From Streptomyces sp. BA2 (GTDB taxonomy: Bacteria; Actinomycetota; Actinomycetes; Streptomycetales; Streptomycetaceae): a stretch of 64,000 nucleotides of DNA. A program made the position numbers and the translations under genes. This document shows positions 1 through 7,561 of this stretch, in pieces. Every line of letters starts with the position of its first letter. Position 1 is the stretch's first letter. The notes under the pieces are model-generated. The model made no database searches and was not told the origin of the DNA. It saw only the letters and a list, made by a program, of their open reading frames with translations. The stretch spans positions 5,406,001 to 5,470,000 of the forward strand of contig NZ_WSRO01000002.1 of NCBI RefSeq assembly GCF_009769735.1, written 5' to 3'.

Positions 1-240
1 GGTCGCGGAGGCGTCGATGGGGTAGCCGTCCACGAAGACGACGGGTGCCCCGGCCTGGCCGCCGCCGGGCTGGAGTTGGTGCCCGCCGATCGGGATGATC
101 TGGGCGTCACCGCCGCCGTACCCCACCTGTTGCGCCAGCTCCTTGGCGATGTCCCCGACGGAGGACTCAGGATCGGCGTCGAGCACGACATCGGCGTTCG
201 CGCCGCCGAGCGGATCGACGACGGTCAGAGTCAGGCGCAC
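1..240 (-). CDS. N-terminal part of probable FtsK/EccC-type T7SS ATPase (runs off the left edge)
   Basis: Only the first 80 codons are in the window. The protein begins VRLTLTVVDPLGG and reads LDADPESSVGDIAKEL, a short ubiquitin- or FHA-like N-terminus of the kind found on streptomycete FtsK/SpoIIIE (EssC/EccC-like) ATPases of type VII secretion. The start is a GTG at 238-240 preceded by a strong GGGGAGGA ribosome site. The gene runs away from the WXG100 genes at 572 and 983 with 331 bases between them, which fits a T7SS motor flanking its substrates. No P-loop is visible because the ATPase domains lie outside the window, so the assignment rests on the N-terminus and context only. Confidence 0.55.
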   Translation of the reverse strand, partial: MRLTLTVVDPLGGANADVVLDADPESSVGDIAKELAQQVGYGGGDAQIIPIGGHQLQPGGGQAGAPVVFVDGYPIDASAT

Positions 241-571
241 GATCGTCCTCCCCTTGAGCCCCTTTTGACCGCTTCCGGAACGCGGTCACGGCGGCTGGTC
301 CACAGTGCCTGTGAGGCTGTCCACAGTGCCTGTGACGATAGCCGCTCCACCCTTCCCACAGGCAACGGGCTGTGCACGAGCTCATAGCAGAGCTGTGACT
401 CAACCGGGCTGCGCTCACTTCTGCCCCACCCGTAAGCTGCTGTCCCAAGAGCGGAAGATCGCACGAGCAACCGAGTGGCTTCGCACGCGGGGCGCACGGG
501 CTCGAGCGGGCCCGCACTGGTGGAGCCAAGGGGGATGGCCCTGCGGCGAGTTGGATTGGATGTGAAGCCAC
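241..571. other. Divergent intergenic region upstream of the WXG100 operon
   Basis: This 331-base region lies between the left-edge gene (minus) and the first WXG100-like gene (plus) and should hold promoters for both. It carries two tandem palindromic elements at 299-335 and a third TCCCACAGG-like element near 353-361. I see no gene or RNA in it. Confidence 0.6.
299..335. promoter_or_regulatory. Two tandem palindromic elements, DnaA-box-like, 21-bp period
   Basis: The 16-mer TCCACAGTGCCTGTGA occurs at 299-314 and identically at 320-335. Each copy holds the perfect inverted repeat CACAG-TGC-CTGTG, and the repeat period is 21 bp, two helical turns. Each also contains TCCACA, the core of the streptomycete DnaA box. 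The arrangement looks like a cooperative operator between divergent genes. The bound factor is unknown. Confidence 0.5.
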
Positions 572-877
572 ATGGCCAAAGACGCCGATATCACCTATGA
601 GGAGATGCGGACCGCGGCGGGCAAGCTGAACGACGCCAAGGACAAGATCGACGAGAAGCTCGACGCCCTCGAGCGCTTCGTCGAGAACCTGGTGAAGAAC
701 GGCTACACGACTCGCAAGGGTTCGCAGGCCTTCGAGGACTCCTTCAAGGAGTTCAAGAAGGGTGCGAAGGACACCATCGAGGGCCTCACGGGCATGGGCA
801 AGTTCCTGACCAGCGCCGCGAAGGCGTACGAGGACCTGGACGACGACCTCGCGAAGGGTGTCAAGGGCAAGGGCTGA
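572..877 (+). CDS. WXG100/ESAT-6-like T7SS protein
   Basis: This 101-residue, highly charged helical protein begins MAKDADITYEEMRTAAGKL and ends in a Lys/Gly-rich tail. The length and the helix-turn-helix pattern match the WXG100 family of small proteins exported by type VII secretion. The turn has NGY in place of the canonical W-x-G. The C-terminal half contains AYEDLDDDLAKG, which resembles the Tyr-x-x-x-Asp/Glu export signal of T7SS substrates. It is the first gene of a plus-strand run (572-4687) with a second WXG100-like gene and a large T7SS-signal protein, so it is probably a secreted partner or co-substrate. Family call is by pattern and context. Confidence 0.75.
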   Translation: MAKDADITYEEMRTAAGKLNDAKDKIDEKLDALERFVENLVKNGYTTRKGSQAFEDSFKEFKKGAKDTIEGLTGMGKFLTSAAKAYEDLDDDLAKGVKGKG

Positions 878-982
878 TCACGCCCTTGACCTGTTGAAGT
901 ACACCGGTGCGATGGGCGGCCCGCGAAAAGCGGCGGCCCATCGCACCAGTCGTTTGTCGGTAATGGGACGCATGGGGGCACT

Positions 983-1306
983 GTGGGTGGCGGTGGCGGC
1001 CGGGCCAAGCTTGACCTTGACGTGATCAAGGGCATGGGCACCGGGCTCAACAACGTGAAGAAGGCCTTCGACGGCCTGGAAGATCTCGGCGGTCAGTATG
1101 AGGACGACTTCGGAAACGGCGATCTCGCCGACAAATTCGGTGATTTCGCGGACAACTGGAAGTTGAGCCGCAAAAGGCTGACGGACGAGGTCGACGCGCT
1201 CGCCCAGATCGCCAAGGCCGCCGCCGAAGCGTACGAGGACATCGACCACCAGCTGGCCGAGGCGATCCGCGGCGCGGATGACCCCAAGTCGAAGAAGAAG
1301 GGCTGA
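983..1306 (+). CDS. WXG100-like T7SS protein
   Basis: This 107-residue protein starts with GTG at 983 after a GGGGG ribosome site; the first residues are Gly-rich. It has two predicted helices around DFADNWKLSRKRL, where Trp sits at the turn as in WXG100 proteins, and ends with AYEDIDHQLAEAI and a basic tail. The motif F-[AE]-[DS]-x-W-x-x-[GS]-x-x-[LI] is shared with the proteins at 16923-17252 and 36257-36601, so the three form one subfamily. The next gene starts three bases after its stop, pointing to coupled production with the T7SS-signal protein. Confidence 0.72.
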   Translation: MGGGGGRAKLDLDVIKGMGTGLNNVKKAFDGLEDLGGQYEDDFGNGDLADKFGDFADNWKLSRKRLTDEVDALAQIAKAAAEAYEDIDHQLAEAIRGADDPKSKKKG

Positions 1307-1309
1307 CCC

Positions 1310-2704
1310 ATGGCCGGACGCCCACGCGATTGGCACCCGGTCGCGGACAATGACCCCATCCCCGGTGACGCCGACCGGGTCGCGAACCTGGGAAAGAAGC
1401 TCCGCAAGACCGCCGACGAGCTCGAACGGCAGATCAAGAACATCAAGGCCGTCTCCGAGGTCGAGGCCTGGGACAGCAAGGCGGGCAAGGAGTTCCGCGA
1501 GAAGGCGCAGGGCAACGTCAAGAAACTGGAAGCGGCCTTCAAGCGGTACGACACCGCGGCGGACGCTTTCGGCAGTGAAGTGACGGAGGTCGGCGGCCGC
1601 TTCGAGGACAAGCTGCACGCCAAGCCGAAGAACTACGCCTCGGACCTGAACCGCGCCCAGGAGATGGCGGATCTGGCGCTCAAGGAGGCGCAGGACGCGG
1701 AAGAGCGCAAGAGCGCCAACCAGAAGAGCCTGGACGCCCTTTCGGACAAGGACAAGGACAAAGACAAGGACAAGAAGGACGGAAAGGACGACAAGAAGAA
1801 GCTCGAGGAGGCGCGGGACGCCGCGGGCGACGAGATCGAGGCAGCCCGGGAGAAGATCAACCAGGCCAAGAAGGTCCGCGACGACGCGGCGAAGCGCGCG
1901 CGTGACGCGATCGAGGACGTCATCGCCGACGATTCCCTGAAGGACGGCTTCTGGGAGACCCTCGTCGACAACATCAAGTCCGTGACGGAGCTGATCTCCA
2001 CCGTCTGCGGAATCCTTTCCTTGGTGGTCGGCTGGATCCCGGTGATCGGACAGGCACTGGCGGGAGTACTCGGCGCGATCGCCATGATCGCCACACTGAT
2101 CACCACCATCTGCACCCTCATTCAGGTCTTCCAGGGCAATGCGGACTGGATGGACGTGGGCCTCGCGGCTGTCGGCTTCCTCCTGATGGGAGTGGGCAAG
2201 GCCTTCTCGAAGGTGGCGGGCAAGTTCGCCAAGACGGCGCTCAGCAAGATGGGCCGGGCCGGAAAGGCGCGGACCACGAAGCAGGTCACCAGGGCGAACA
2301 AGAACCTGCGAAAGCTCTCGGGCAAGAAGTTCAAGCTGGAGAAGGGCGAGGGCTGGAAGTCCCTCAAGGAGCCGTTCACCGAGCCGTTCTCGAAGGCCGC
2401 CTGGAGCAAGAACCTCAAGACCCTCAAGCCCGGCAGCGGAAACTTCGCGGCCGCCAGGAACGAACTGGCGGAGCGAGGCGGCGGAAGTGCCTTCAAGGGC
2501 GTCGGAAAGTCGTTCTCCATGGCCGACCCCGGGGTCGCGTCCGACCTGAAGGCGATCAAATCGGGAGCGTCCGGACTCGGTAATTTCGACGTGAATGCCG
2601 TGAGTCAGATCTCGAAGACGGCGACGCGTCTTGGAGTCACCGGAGCGGGCATTACGCTGGCCGGCCTCGGCCTTGACGGTAACCTCAACCCGCTCGTGGC
2701 CTGA
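1310..2704 (+). CDS. T7SS-signal protein with coiled coil and hydrophobic hairpin (putative effector)
   Basis: This 464-residue protein opens with a short AGRPRDWHPV lead and NDPIPGDADRV, the pattern of the actinobacterial T7SS-signal domain on polymorphic toxins (compare DKDPTPGDPDRV at 20709). Residues to about 190 form a charged coiled coil with a DKDKDKDK tract near 145-160. Residues about 225-300 hold strongly hydrophobic segments (TVCGILSLVVGWIPVIGQ, GAIAMIATLITTICTLI), then a basic region and a final LAGLGLDGNLNPL stretch. The same layout occurs at 15638-16921. It may be a secreted or membrane-inserted effector. No known enzymatic toxin domain is recognised. Confidence 0.7.
   Translation: MAGRPRDWHPVADNDPIPGDADRVANLGKKLRKTADELERQIKNIKAVSEVEAWDSKAGKEFREKAQGNVKKLEAAFKRYDTAADAFGSEVTEVGGRFEDKLHAKPKNYASDLNRAQEMADLALKEAQDAEERKSANQKSLDALSDKDKDKDKDKKDGKDDKKKLEEARDAAGDEIEAAREKINQAKKVRDDAAKRARDAIEDVIADDSLKDGFWETLVDNIKSVTELISTVCGILSLVVGWIPVIGQALAGVLGAIAMIATLITTICTLIQVFQGNADWMDVGLAAVGFLLMGVGKAFSKVAGKFAKTALSKMGRAGKARTTKQVTRANKNLRKLSGKKFKLEKGEGWKSLKEPFTEPFSKAAWSKNLKTLKPGSGNFAAARNELAERGGGSAFKGVGKSFSMADPGVASDLKAIKSGASGLGNFDVNAVSQISKTATRLGVTGAGITLAGLGLDGNLNPLVA
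1742..1780 (+). repeat. GACAAG-type 6-bp in-frame tandem repeat
   Basis: Imperfect GACAAG/GACAAA hexamers run in tandem inside the T7SS-signal gene and encode Asp-Lys dipeptides in the coiled-coil linker. The repeat keeps the frame, so copy changes alter linker length only. Confidence 0.7.
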
Positions 2705-2754
2705 TCCCGCACCGGCGCCTTGGCCCCCACCGGGCCCCCACCAAAAGGAACGCA

Positions 2755-3435
2755 GTGAACACACCTGACGACGACGTCCCGGCGCTGTCCGAGGATTTCG
2801 CGGTCCGTCTCGACCTGCAGCCCGGCTGGGTAGACCTGACGCTGCGCGAGGCCTCGAAGGCCGAAGCGAAAGCCCTGGCCACGAAGACCGTCAACGAGCT
2901 CAACCCGCTCTCCCTGGAGATCGAGAAGAGCGCGGTCTTCGACGACATGGCCGAGCGGGCACTCAACCTCAACGAGGACGCTCCGGCGCTGGCGGCGGCG
3001 TACTACGCGGAGAGCGGCGAGGGTCTGATCAACTTGATGATCGACTCGTACGGCGACGAGGGCGTGGCCCGCCCCACGCCGGACGAGGTCCTTCCCCTGC
3101 TCCTGGAGTGGGAGAACGGCGAGGTCGTGGGCGATCCGGAGGTGACCCGCCTGGAGCTGGCGGCGGGCCCCGCGCTGCGGGTCCAGGCGACGCTGAAGGT
3201 CAAGCGGATGTTCGGCCTGGGCCGCCGCATCACCGAGTTCGTGAAGTACGCGGTGTTTCCGCCCGGTATGCAGAGCCTGGTCGTCGTCACGGCGACGTGG
3301 GAGAAGATCCAGCTGACGGAGGAGAACACCCAGCGGGTGGACGAGATCGTCCCGACGCTGAGGCTGGACCTGGTGGACGAGGACGGAAACGAACTCGCCC
3401 CGCGTCCGGGCCAGGACCCGGACAGCCCCGAGTGA
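2755..3435 (+). CDS. Hypothetical soluble protein of a T7SS effector module
   Basis: This 226-residue acidic protein starts with GTG at 2755 after an AAGGA ribosome site. It has no signal peptide or membrane segment. It begins MNTPDDDVPALSEDFAVRLDLQPGWVDL, loosely recalling the 'VPDGWFxL' opening of the proteins at 3506, 8212, 13695 and 19951. The middle is helical and the C-terminal half is strand-rich (LRVQATLKVKRMFGLGRRITEFVKY). The position between an effector and another member of this set suggests a cytosolic partner such as a chaperone. No family is recognised with confidence. Confidence 0.7.
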   Translation: MNTPDDDVPALSEDFAVRLDLQPGWVDLTLREASKAEAKALATKTVNELNPLSLEIEKSAVFDDMAERALNLNEDAPALAAAYYAESGEGLINLMIDSYGDEGVARPTPDEVLPLLLEWENGEVVGDPEVTRLELAAGPALRVQATLKVKRMFGLGRRITEFVKYAVFPPGMQSLVVVTATWEKIQLTEENTQRVDEIVPTLRLDLVDEDGNELAPRPGQDPDSPE

Positions 3436-3438
3436 ATT

Positions 3439-3505
3439 CGAGAACCGATCGAGAGACCGATCGAGAGCCGATCGAGAGACCATCAAGAGACCGATCGAGA
3501 GACCG
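3439..3505 (+). repeat. 12-bp GATCGAGAGACC tandem repeats ending at a start codon
   Basis: About five and a half imperfect copies of GATCGAGAGACC fill the gap between the stop at 3435 and the ATG at 3506. The last copy becomes GATG and supplies the start codon. Each unit carries GAGAG, a weak Shine-Dalgarno-like run, so the array may set initiation efficiency of the next gene. Confidence 0.75.
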
Positions 3506-4123
3506 ATGAAGAACGCCAGCGAATTCACTTCGCCGCCCTCCGACTACAACGTCATCGTCCCCGACGGCTGGTTCCAGTTGCCGCTCGCTCCGGAGGACCG
3601 CGACCGGGGCATCATCGCCCTCGCGGAACAGCAGTTCCAGGGCGTGGACAATGCCCCGCACATCAAGAAGCAGTTCATGCGGGAACTCCAGCGCAAGGCC
3701 AAGGACGCGTACGGCATCGGCGGCACGGAGCTCTACATCTCCACCCTGACGATCGGCCCCGTCCCGCTGTCCTCGTCCCTCCTGATCAGCATTCCGGGCC
3801 CGGACGAGTGGCCGGACATCTCGGATCCCGTGGAACTGGCGGAGCACCTGGCGAGCACGGGCAGGCCCGGGGAGACCGGCGCCGAAGTGGGCGTGGTCAC
3901 CCTGGAGGCAGCGGGCAAGGCGGTCCGCCAACGCCGCAAGGAAGCCCCGGACCCCACGACGCAGTTGGGCAACGAACTCCCGAGCACGCTGCTCACGTAC
4001 TACGTCCCCATCCCCGCGACCAAGAGCTGGCTGCTCCTGAACTTCTCCACGCCGATGGATCCGCTGGCGGACAAGATGGTGGAGCTGTTCGACGTGGTGG
4101 CGGGGACGCTGCACTGGGACTGA
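3506..4123 (+). CDS. Hypothetical soluble protein, 'VPDGWFxLPL' family (candidate T7SS chaperone/adaptor)
   Basis: This 205-residue protein starts at ATG 3506. Its N-terminus reads YNVIVPDGWFQLPLAPEDRD, matching WFNVPDGFFALPLAATPEER at 13695 and the openings of the 8212 and 19951 proteins. This is followed by a helical section (QQFQGVDNAPHIKKQFMREL), a strand-rich centre (TELYISTLTIGPVPLSSSLLISI) and a final strand/helix around WLLLNFSTPMDPLADKMVELFD. There is no signal peptide. The shape recalls the Mog1/PsbP-like fold, which I infer from the pattern only. Recurrence beside each T7SS effector suggests a dedicated chaperone or adaptor. Confidence 0.7.
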   Translation: MKNASEFTSPPSDYNVIVPDGWFQLPLAPEDRDRGIIALAEQQFQGVDNAPHIKKQFMRELQRKAKDAYGIGGTELYISTLTIGPVPLSSSLLISIPGPDEWPDISDPVELAEHLASTGRPGETGAEVGVVTLEAAGKAVRQRRKEAPDPTTQLGNELPSTLLTYYVPIPATKSWLLLNFSTPMDPLADKMVELFDVVAGTLHWD

Positions 4124-4129
4124 CGACTG

Positions 4130-4687
4130 ATGATGACGCGCACACAAGGCAACTCCCGCTTCCGGGACGGTTTCGGCATCGCGGCCTACGTCCTGGCACT
4201 GCTGGCCCTGGCCGCCGGCTTCCTCTTGGCGAAGGGCGCCTGGCGCACGGTGATCCGGGAGTCCCCGAACCTGATCGCGGACTGGCCCGGCGGACCCTGG
4301 GTGTTCGGCATCGTGGCCGGAGTTCTTGCGGTGGCGGGAGCGTACGGAGGCTTGGCGGTGTCCGAAGCCCCGCAGGGCACGGAAACGTCACCCCGCATCG
4401 CCGCCCGTCGCATGGCCATCGCGGTGTGCTGGGCAGTGCCGTTGCTTCTGACGCTGTACATCCTCTCGGCACTGCCGGGGCGCAACTGCGACTCCTCGTC
4501 CACCACTTGCCGGGAAGTCGAGGGAGCGTTCCCCGCTCTCCTGGCGTACGCCATCACGGCGGCGGCCGCGGGCTGGGCGACGTACCGCGTCCGGACCGGC
4601 CGGGAGGAACAGCGCCGCACGGCCCAGCAGGCGAGGCTGCGCAAGCTGCGGAAGAAGGGTAAGGGGAAGAGCCGGGCGGCGAAGTAG
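4130..4687 (+). CDS. Four-helix membrane protein of T7SS module 1
   Basis: This 185-residue protein has four hydrophobic segments (IAAYVLALLALAAGFLL, FGIVAGVLAVAGAYGGL, AVPLLLTLYILSAL, LLAYAITAAAAGWA), two cysteines in the loop between segments 3 and 4 (NCDSSSTTC), and a basic cytoplasmic tail. The start is six bases after the preceding stop, so it is probably in the same transcript as the 3506 gene. It has no recognised domain. It may be an accessory membrane component or a self-protection protein for module 1. Confidence 0.7.
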   Translation: MMTRTQGNSRFRDGFGIAAYVLALLALAAGFLLAKGAWRTVIRESPNLIADWPGGPWVFGIVAGVLAVAGAYGGLAVSEAPQGTETSPRIAARRMAIAVCWAVPLLLTLYILSALPGRNCDSSSTTCREVEGAFPALLAYAITAAAAGWATYRVRTGREEQRRTAQQARLRKLRKKGKGKSRAAK

Positions 4688-4707
4688 GCGAACGCCTCGC
4701 CGCCCGG
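4672..4707. terminator. Hairpin terminator between convergent genes
   Basis: CCGGGCGGCGA (4672-4682) pairs perfectly with TCGCCGCCCGG (4697-4707), with a smaller AGGCG/CGCCT hairpin in the loop. It overlaps the stop of the plus-strand gene and lies just past the stop of the minus-strand gene, so it can serve both directions. Confidence 0.65.
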
Positions 4708-4712
4708 GCCGG

Positions 4713-5789
4713 TCAGCGGTTGATGGACTGGATTTCCTCGACCGTGATGTCCTGGACCGCCTCGATCGTGCCGTTGGGCATGCCCACCGCATTCGCCTGG
4801 CCCGTGCCCGTCCAGCTGATCTCCCATGTGAGGGAGGCCTTGAGAGGGAACGTCTCGCCGCCGGAAGAGCGGCGGTACGTGATGCCGCAGGGCGGGGTTT
4901 CCTTGGACTTGCCCTTGGCGTAGGGCTCACCGATCTTGCCGTCGACGATGGGGCATTCACCGTCGGCGGGGATGGTGGTCGCGTCCTTGGTCCCGGGGTC
5001 GAGCGTGAGGGACTTCGGCTTGGCGGTCGTGGTCGCCTCGAGGTTGAAGCCGGGGACGTTGATGGCCGCCGTCGCCTTGACCTCGTCGAACACGGCCTTG
5101 TCGAGCCAGGCCCAGGTGGGCAGATTCACCTTGGTGACGGCCTCGGGCGCGAGGGTGACCTTGGTGCCCGGCAGTTCCATGTGCTGGTAGGCGAGGGCGG
5201 CCAGCATCTCCGGGGTGATGGCCTCTTCGTGCTGGGGCGGCGGGGGCTCGCCGTTGTCGACCCAGAAGGGGAGGTCGGTGCACCCGGTCCGCTTGAGGTA
5301 GTCGGGCTCATTGGGGTTCTCGACGCCTGCCCAGAACATGCCCTCGCCGTCCTTCTCGACGTTGTAGTCCTTGTAGCCGGGGGTGTCGGTCCAGCCGTAG
5401 TCGTCCTCGTAGTGGCGCTGCATCTCGTTTATCGCCGCACCCGCGTGGCCGCCCATGCCGGGTGCGCTCTTGGCGTCCTTGATGTCGCCGGACATCTTCT
5501 CCTTGAAGTCCTTGGCGCCGAGGTACGGGGCGTACCAGCAGGGCGGCGGGGCCCAGTTGACGTCGGCGGAGGAGACGTTTCCGCTGCCGCCGCCCTTGGC
5601 GACGGAGCCGGAGTACTGGACCTTGGCGGCGGCGAAGATGCCGGTTTTGTCGCTGCCGCCCTCTTCTTTGGAAGTGCCTTTGCCCGATGGGACCGGCTTC
5701 CCCGCATGGGCGACCTCCGTGAGGACGAGGGCGCTGAGGGCCAGCGTCAGGGCTGCGGTGCTGAGGACCGTACGCCGTGATCTGTTCAC
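4713..5789 (-). CDS. Secreted four-cysteine protein ending EIQSINR (cassette copy A)
   Basis: This 358-residue protein starts at GTG 5789, sharing GTGA with the stop of the upstream lipoprotein gene. The N-terminus is a Sec-type signal peptide (NRSRRTVLSTAALTLALSALVLTEVAHA). The mature part shares with three paralogues in this window the blocks PPPCWYAPY, FWAGVENPNEPD, PFWVDNGEPPP, VNLPTWAWLDK, GEPYAKGKSKETPPCGITY and a final strand-rich domain ending TVEEIQSINR. Four cysteines are conserved in all copies, which suggests two disulfides outside the cell. An Ig/PKD-like final domain is likely from the pattern. The function is unknown. It is probably made and used with the adjacent lipoprotein. 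Confidence 0.8.
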   Translation of the reverse strand: MNRSRRTVLSTAALTLALSALVLTEVAHAGKPVPSGKGTSKEEGGSDKTGIFAAAKVQYSGSVAKGGGSGNVSSADVNWAPPPCWYAPYLGAKDFKEKMSGDIKDAKSAPGMGGHAGAAINEMQRHYEDDYGWTDTPGYKDYNVEKDGEGMFWAGVENPNEPDYLKRTGCTDLPFWVDNGEPPPPQHEEAITPEMLAALAYQHMELPGTKVTLAPEAVTKVNLPTWAWLDKAVFDEVKATAAINVPGFNLEATTTAKPKSLTLDPGTKDATTIPADGECPIVDGKIGEPYAKGKSKETPPCGITYRRSSGGETFPLKASLTWEISWTGTGQANAVGMPNGTIEAVQDITVEEIQSINR

Positions 5790-6460
5790 TGGCACTTCTC
5801 CGCCTTCGTCTCGACGAACACCTTCGATGCCTGCCACAGGCCCTTGCCCGTGGGGTACTTGACCATGACGATCTTGTAGTAGTCGAAGTCCGCGATGCTG
5901 TTCTTGGTCTTCAGGATCTTCTTGGTCTTGATCTCTTTGCCGTAGAACTTGCTTGCGTCCGCGCAGAAAGCGACTTCCACCGAATTGCCGTTCGTGGTGG
6001 ACCGGGTGGCGGCCTGGTAGTGGCGCAGGGTTCCGGTGGCGGTCCAGCCGCCGTCGATCCAGCTGTCGATCTGGGTCTTCGCGTAGTGGAGTCCCTCGCC
6101 CGTGGAGTAGGCGGTGACAGCGGCGTCCTTGGCCGTGCGCTTGTCGACGCCCCGGTAGATGGCGCGGAAGAAGTTGGCGGCGTCGTCCATCGCCGCCGCT
6201 TCGTTCTTGTTGCCGGGCTTGTCCCAGTCGAAGACCAGGTCCATGTCCTTGGGCAGAGTCACGTCCACGCCGTCAGGCTTGTCCTCCGCCGGCGCTCCCG
6301 ACGGCTCCGCCGACTTCTTCGGCTTGTCAGCGCCCTGGCCGGCGCCCGCGATCTTGTCGTTGCCCTTGGACTTGCCGTCGTCCCCGCTGCCGCAGGCCGT
6401 CAGGAGCAGGGCTGCGGTCGCGGCGAGCGCGGCGGTGACGGGCATGGTGCGGCGATTCAC
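5786..6460 (-). CDS. Lipoprotein with D[KE]I-x-G motif (cassette copy A)
   Basis: This 224-residue protein starts at GTG 6460 after a GGGAG ribosome site. The signal peptide ends in the lipobox LTAC followed by GSGDD, so Cys would be lipidated. The linker holds DKIAGAGQG, matched by DKIAGADEG, DEIAGVDQG and DKIEGAGQG in the other three copies, then a V-x-V-T-L-P strand. The compact C-terminal domain contains FCADASKFYGKEIKTKK and a terminal Cys (EKCQ), both conserved, which suggests one disulfide and possibly an NTF2-like fold. The stop overlaps the start of the secreted partner gene. The role is unknown. Confidence 0.8.
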   Translation of the reverse strand: MNRRTMPVTAALAATAALLLTACGSGDDGKSKGNDKIAGAGQGADKPKKSAEPSGAPAEDKPDGVDVTLPKDMDLVFDWDKPGNKNEAAAMDDAANFFRAIYRGVDKRTAKDAAVTAYSTGEGLHYAKTQIDSWIDGGWTATGTLRHYQAATRSTTNGNSVEVAFCADASKFYGKEIKTKKILKTKNSIADFDYYKIVMVKYPTGKGLWQASKVFVETKAEKCQ

Positions 6461-6585
6461 GGTCGGCTCCCGGTGGGGCGAGGGGGTATCCAAAGCGCCG
6501 ACGCTATCTGTGGGGTTGTTGGTTCCACCAGAGTTGATAACGGGGCAAGGCGTCCCATTTCGATGAACTGTCATCGTGTCGTGAC
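6381..6585. repeat. Duplicated promoter/signal-peptide block, copy 1
   Basis: About 205 bp covering the upstream region, ribosome site and signal peptide of the 5786-6460 lipoprotein gene are closely similar to 7285-7492. The shared part includes ATCTGTGGGGTTGTTGGT and TGTCATCGTGTCGTGAC. The two genes probably inherited one promoter by duplication. Confidence 0.8.
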
Positions 6586-6602
6586 TCGAAGAGTCCACGG
6601 TC

Positions 6603-7367
6603 TCAACCGAGCTTTTTCTCCTGCGACTTGACCACGGCCGGGAAGATCTTCCCGTTGCCGGAACGGGACTGCGTGAACGCGCTGCCGTCCATCGCGAAGT
6701 AGATGGCGATGGTGTCGCCGTGGCGGGTGGCCTGGGTGCGCACGGTGTGGGTGTCGCCCTGGCACTTGGTCGTGGCCCTGAAGGCCAGGGATTCCTCGGC
6801 GCCTGGTGTGGGTGCGGTGCCGGTGGTCTCCGAGGTGACGGAGTCGTACACGTTGGAGGCGTTGTCCCCCTTGGCCGTGAAGCCGCCCGCGCAGGCGCTG
6901 ACCGCCTTGGTCATGTCCGCCATCGTGCTCTGCGCCTCGCCGGGCGCGTACGTGGCGAGCGTGATGTAGGTGAAGGCGCCGTCGAACTCCTTCTTCTCGG
7001 CGACGCGTACGAAGCTGTCCTGCGTGTCGCCGACGGGGAACTGGCTCATCGCATGCCCGAGCGGGGCGCAGACGGGCTTGCTGAGCTTGATGTTGTCCCG
7101 CGACTTCGCGAAGACGAAGTCGTCGGAGGGCTCTACTACGGCGTGGGCGGGCACTTCGTTCTTGGTCAGGGCGAGTTGGGCCGCTGACTTCGTCTGCTTC
7201 TTCTTGGCGGGAGGCGTGGACGAGTCGGCTGCCGCCTTGCCGGAGTCGCCGCTCTTGCTTCCCTTGTCGCCGTCACTGTCACCGTCCCCGCTGCCGCAGG
7301 CCGTCAGGAGCAGGGCTGCGGTCGCGGCGAGCGCGGCGGTGGTGGTGTGCGTGGTGCGACGATTCAC
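6603..7367 (-). CDS. Lipoprotein, PknH-sensor-like
   Basis: This 254-residue lipoprotein starts at GTG 7367 with lipobox LTAC. The leader is almost identical to that of the 5786 gene, but the mature part is unrelated to it. It reads ALTKNEVPAHAVVEPSDDF, CAPLGHAMSQ, then a strand-rich domain with ACAGGFTAKGDN and KCQGDTHTV and the ending FPAVVKSQEKKLG. The pattern resembles the extracytoplasmic PknH-type sensor domain seen in actinobacterial lipoproteins. That is a family impression and not a proven match. The stop lies 143 bases upstream of the next lipoprotein start. It appears to be an extra member attached to cassette A. Confidence 0.72.
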   Translation of the reverse strand: MNRRTTHTTTAALAATAALLLTACGSGDGDSDGDKGSKSGDSGKAAADSSTPPAKKKQTKSAAQLALTKNEVPAHAVVEPSDDFVFAKSRDNIKLSKPVCAPLGHAMSQFPVGDTQDSFVRVAEKKEFDGAFTYITLATYAPGEAQSTMADMTKAVSACAGGFTAKGDNASNVYDSVTSETTGTAPTPGAEESLAFRATTKCQGDTHTVRTQATRHGDTIAIYFAMDGSAFTQSRSGNGKIFPAVVKSQEKKLG

Positions 7368-7492
7368 GGTCGGCTCCCGGTGGGGGGTGGGGGTCTCCAA
7401 GGGGCCGACGTTATCTGTGGGGTTGTTGGTGCCGCCAGGGTCGATAGTGGGGCGAGACGGTCTATCTCGACGGACTGTCATCGTGTCGTGAC
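7285..7492. repeat. Duplicated promoter/signal-peptide block, copy 2
   Basis: This block matches 6381-6585 over its whole length, with scattered substitutions and a few small indels. It covers the lipoprotein leader and the region upstream of the GTG at 7367. Confidence 0.8.
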
Positions 7493-7561
7493 GCGGGGGG
7501 GGGCAGGGTCTCCTGCTGTTCGGTGGGGGGTGGGGGGCGGCGCCATCCGCCACCCTCTCTG

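Noticed and set aside
878..2764. Long minus-strand open frame opposite the 983 and 1310 genes
   Set aside because: It is antisense to genes with clear T7SS features; long antisense frames are expected in DNA of this GC content, and the translation is low-complexity Leu/Arg/Val-rich.
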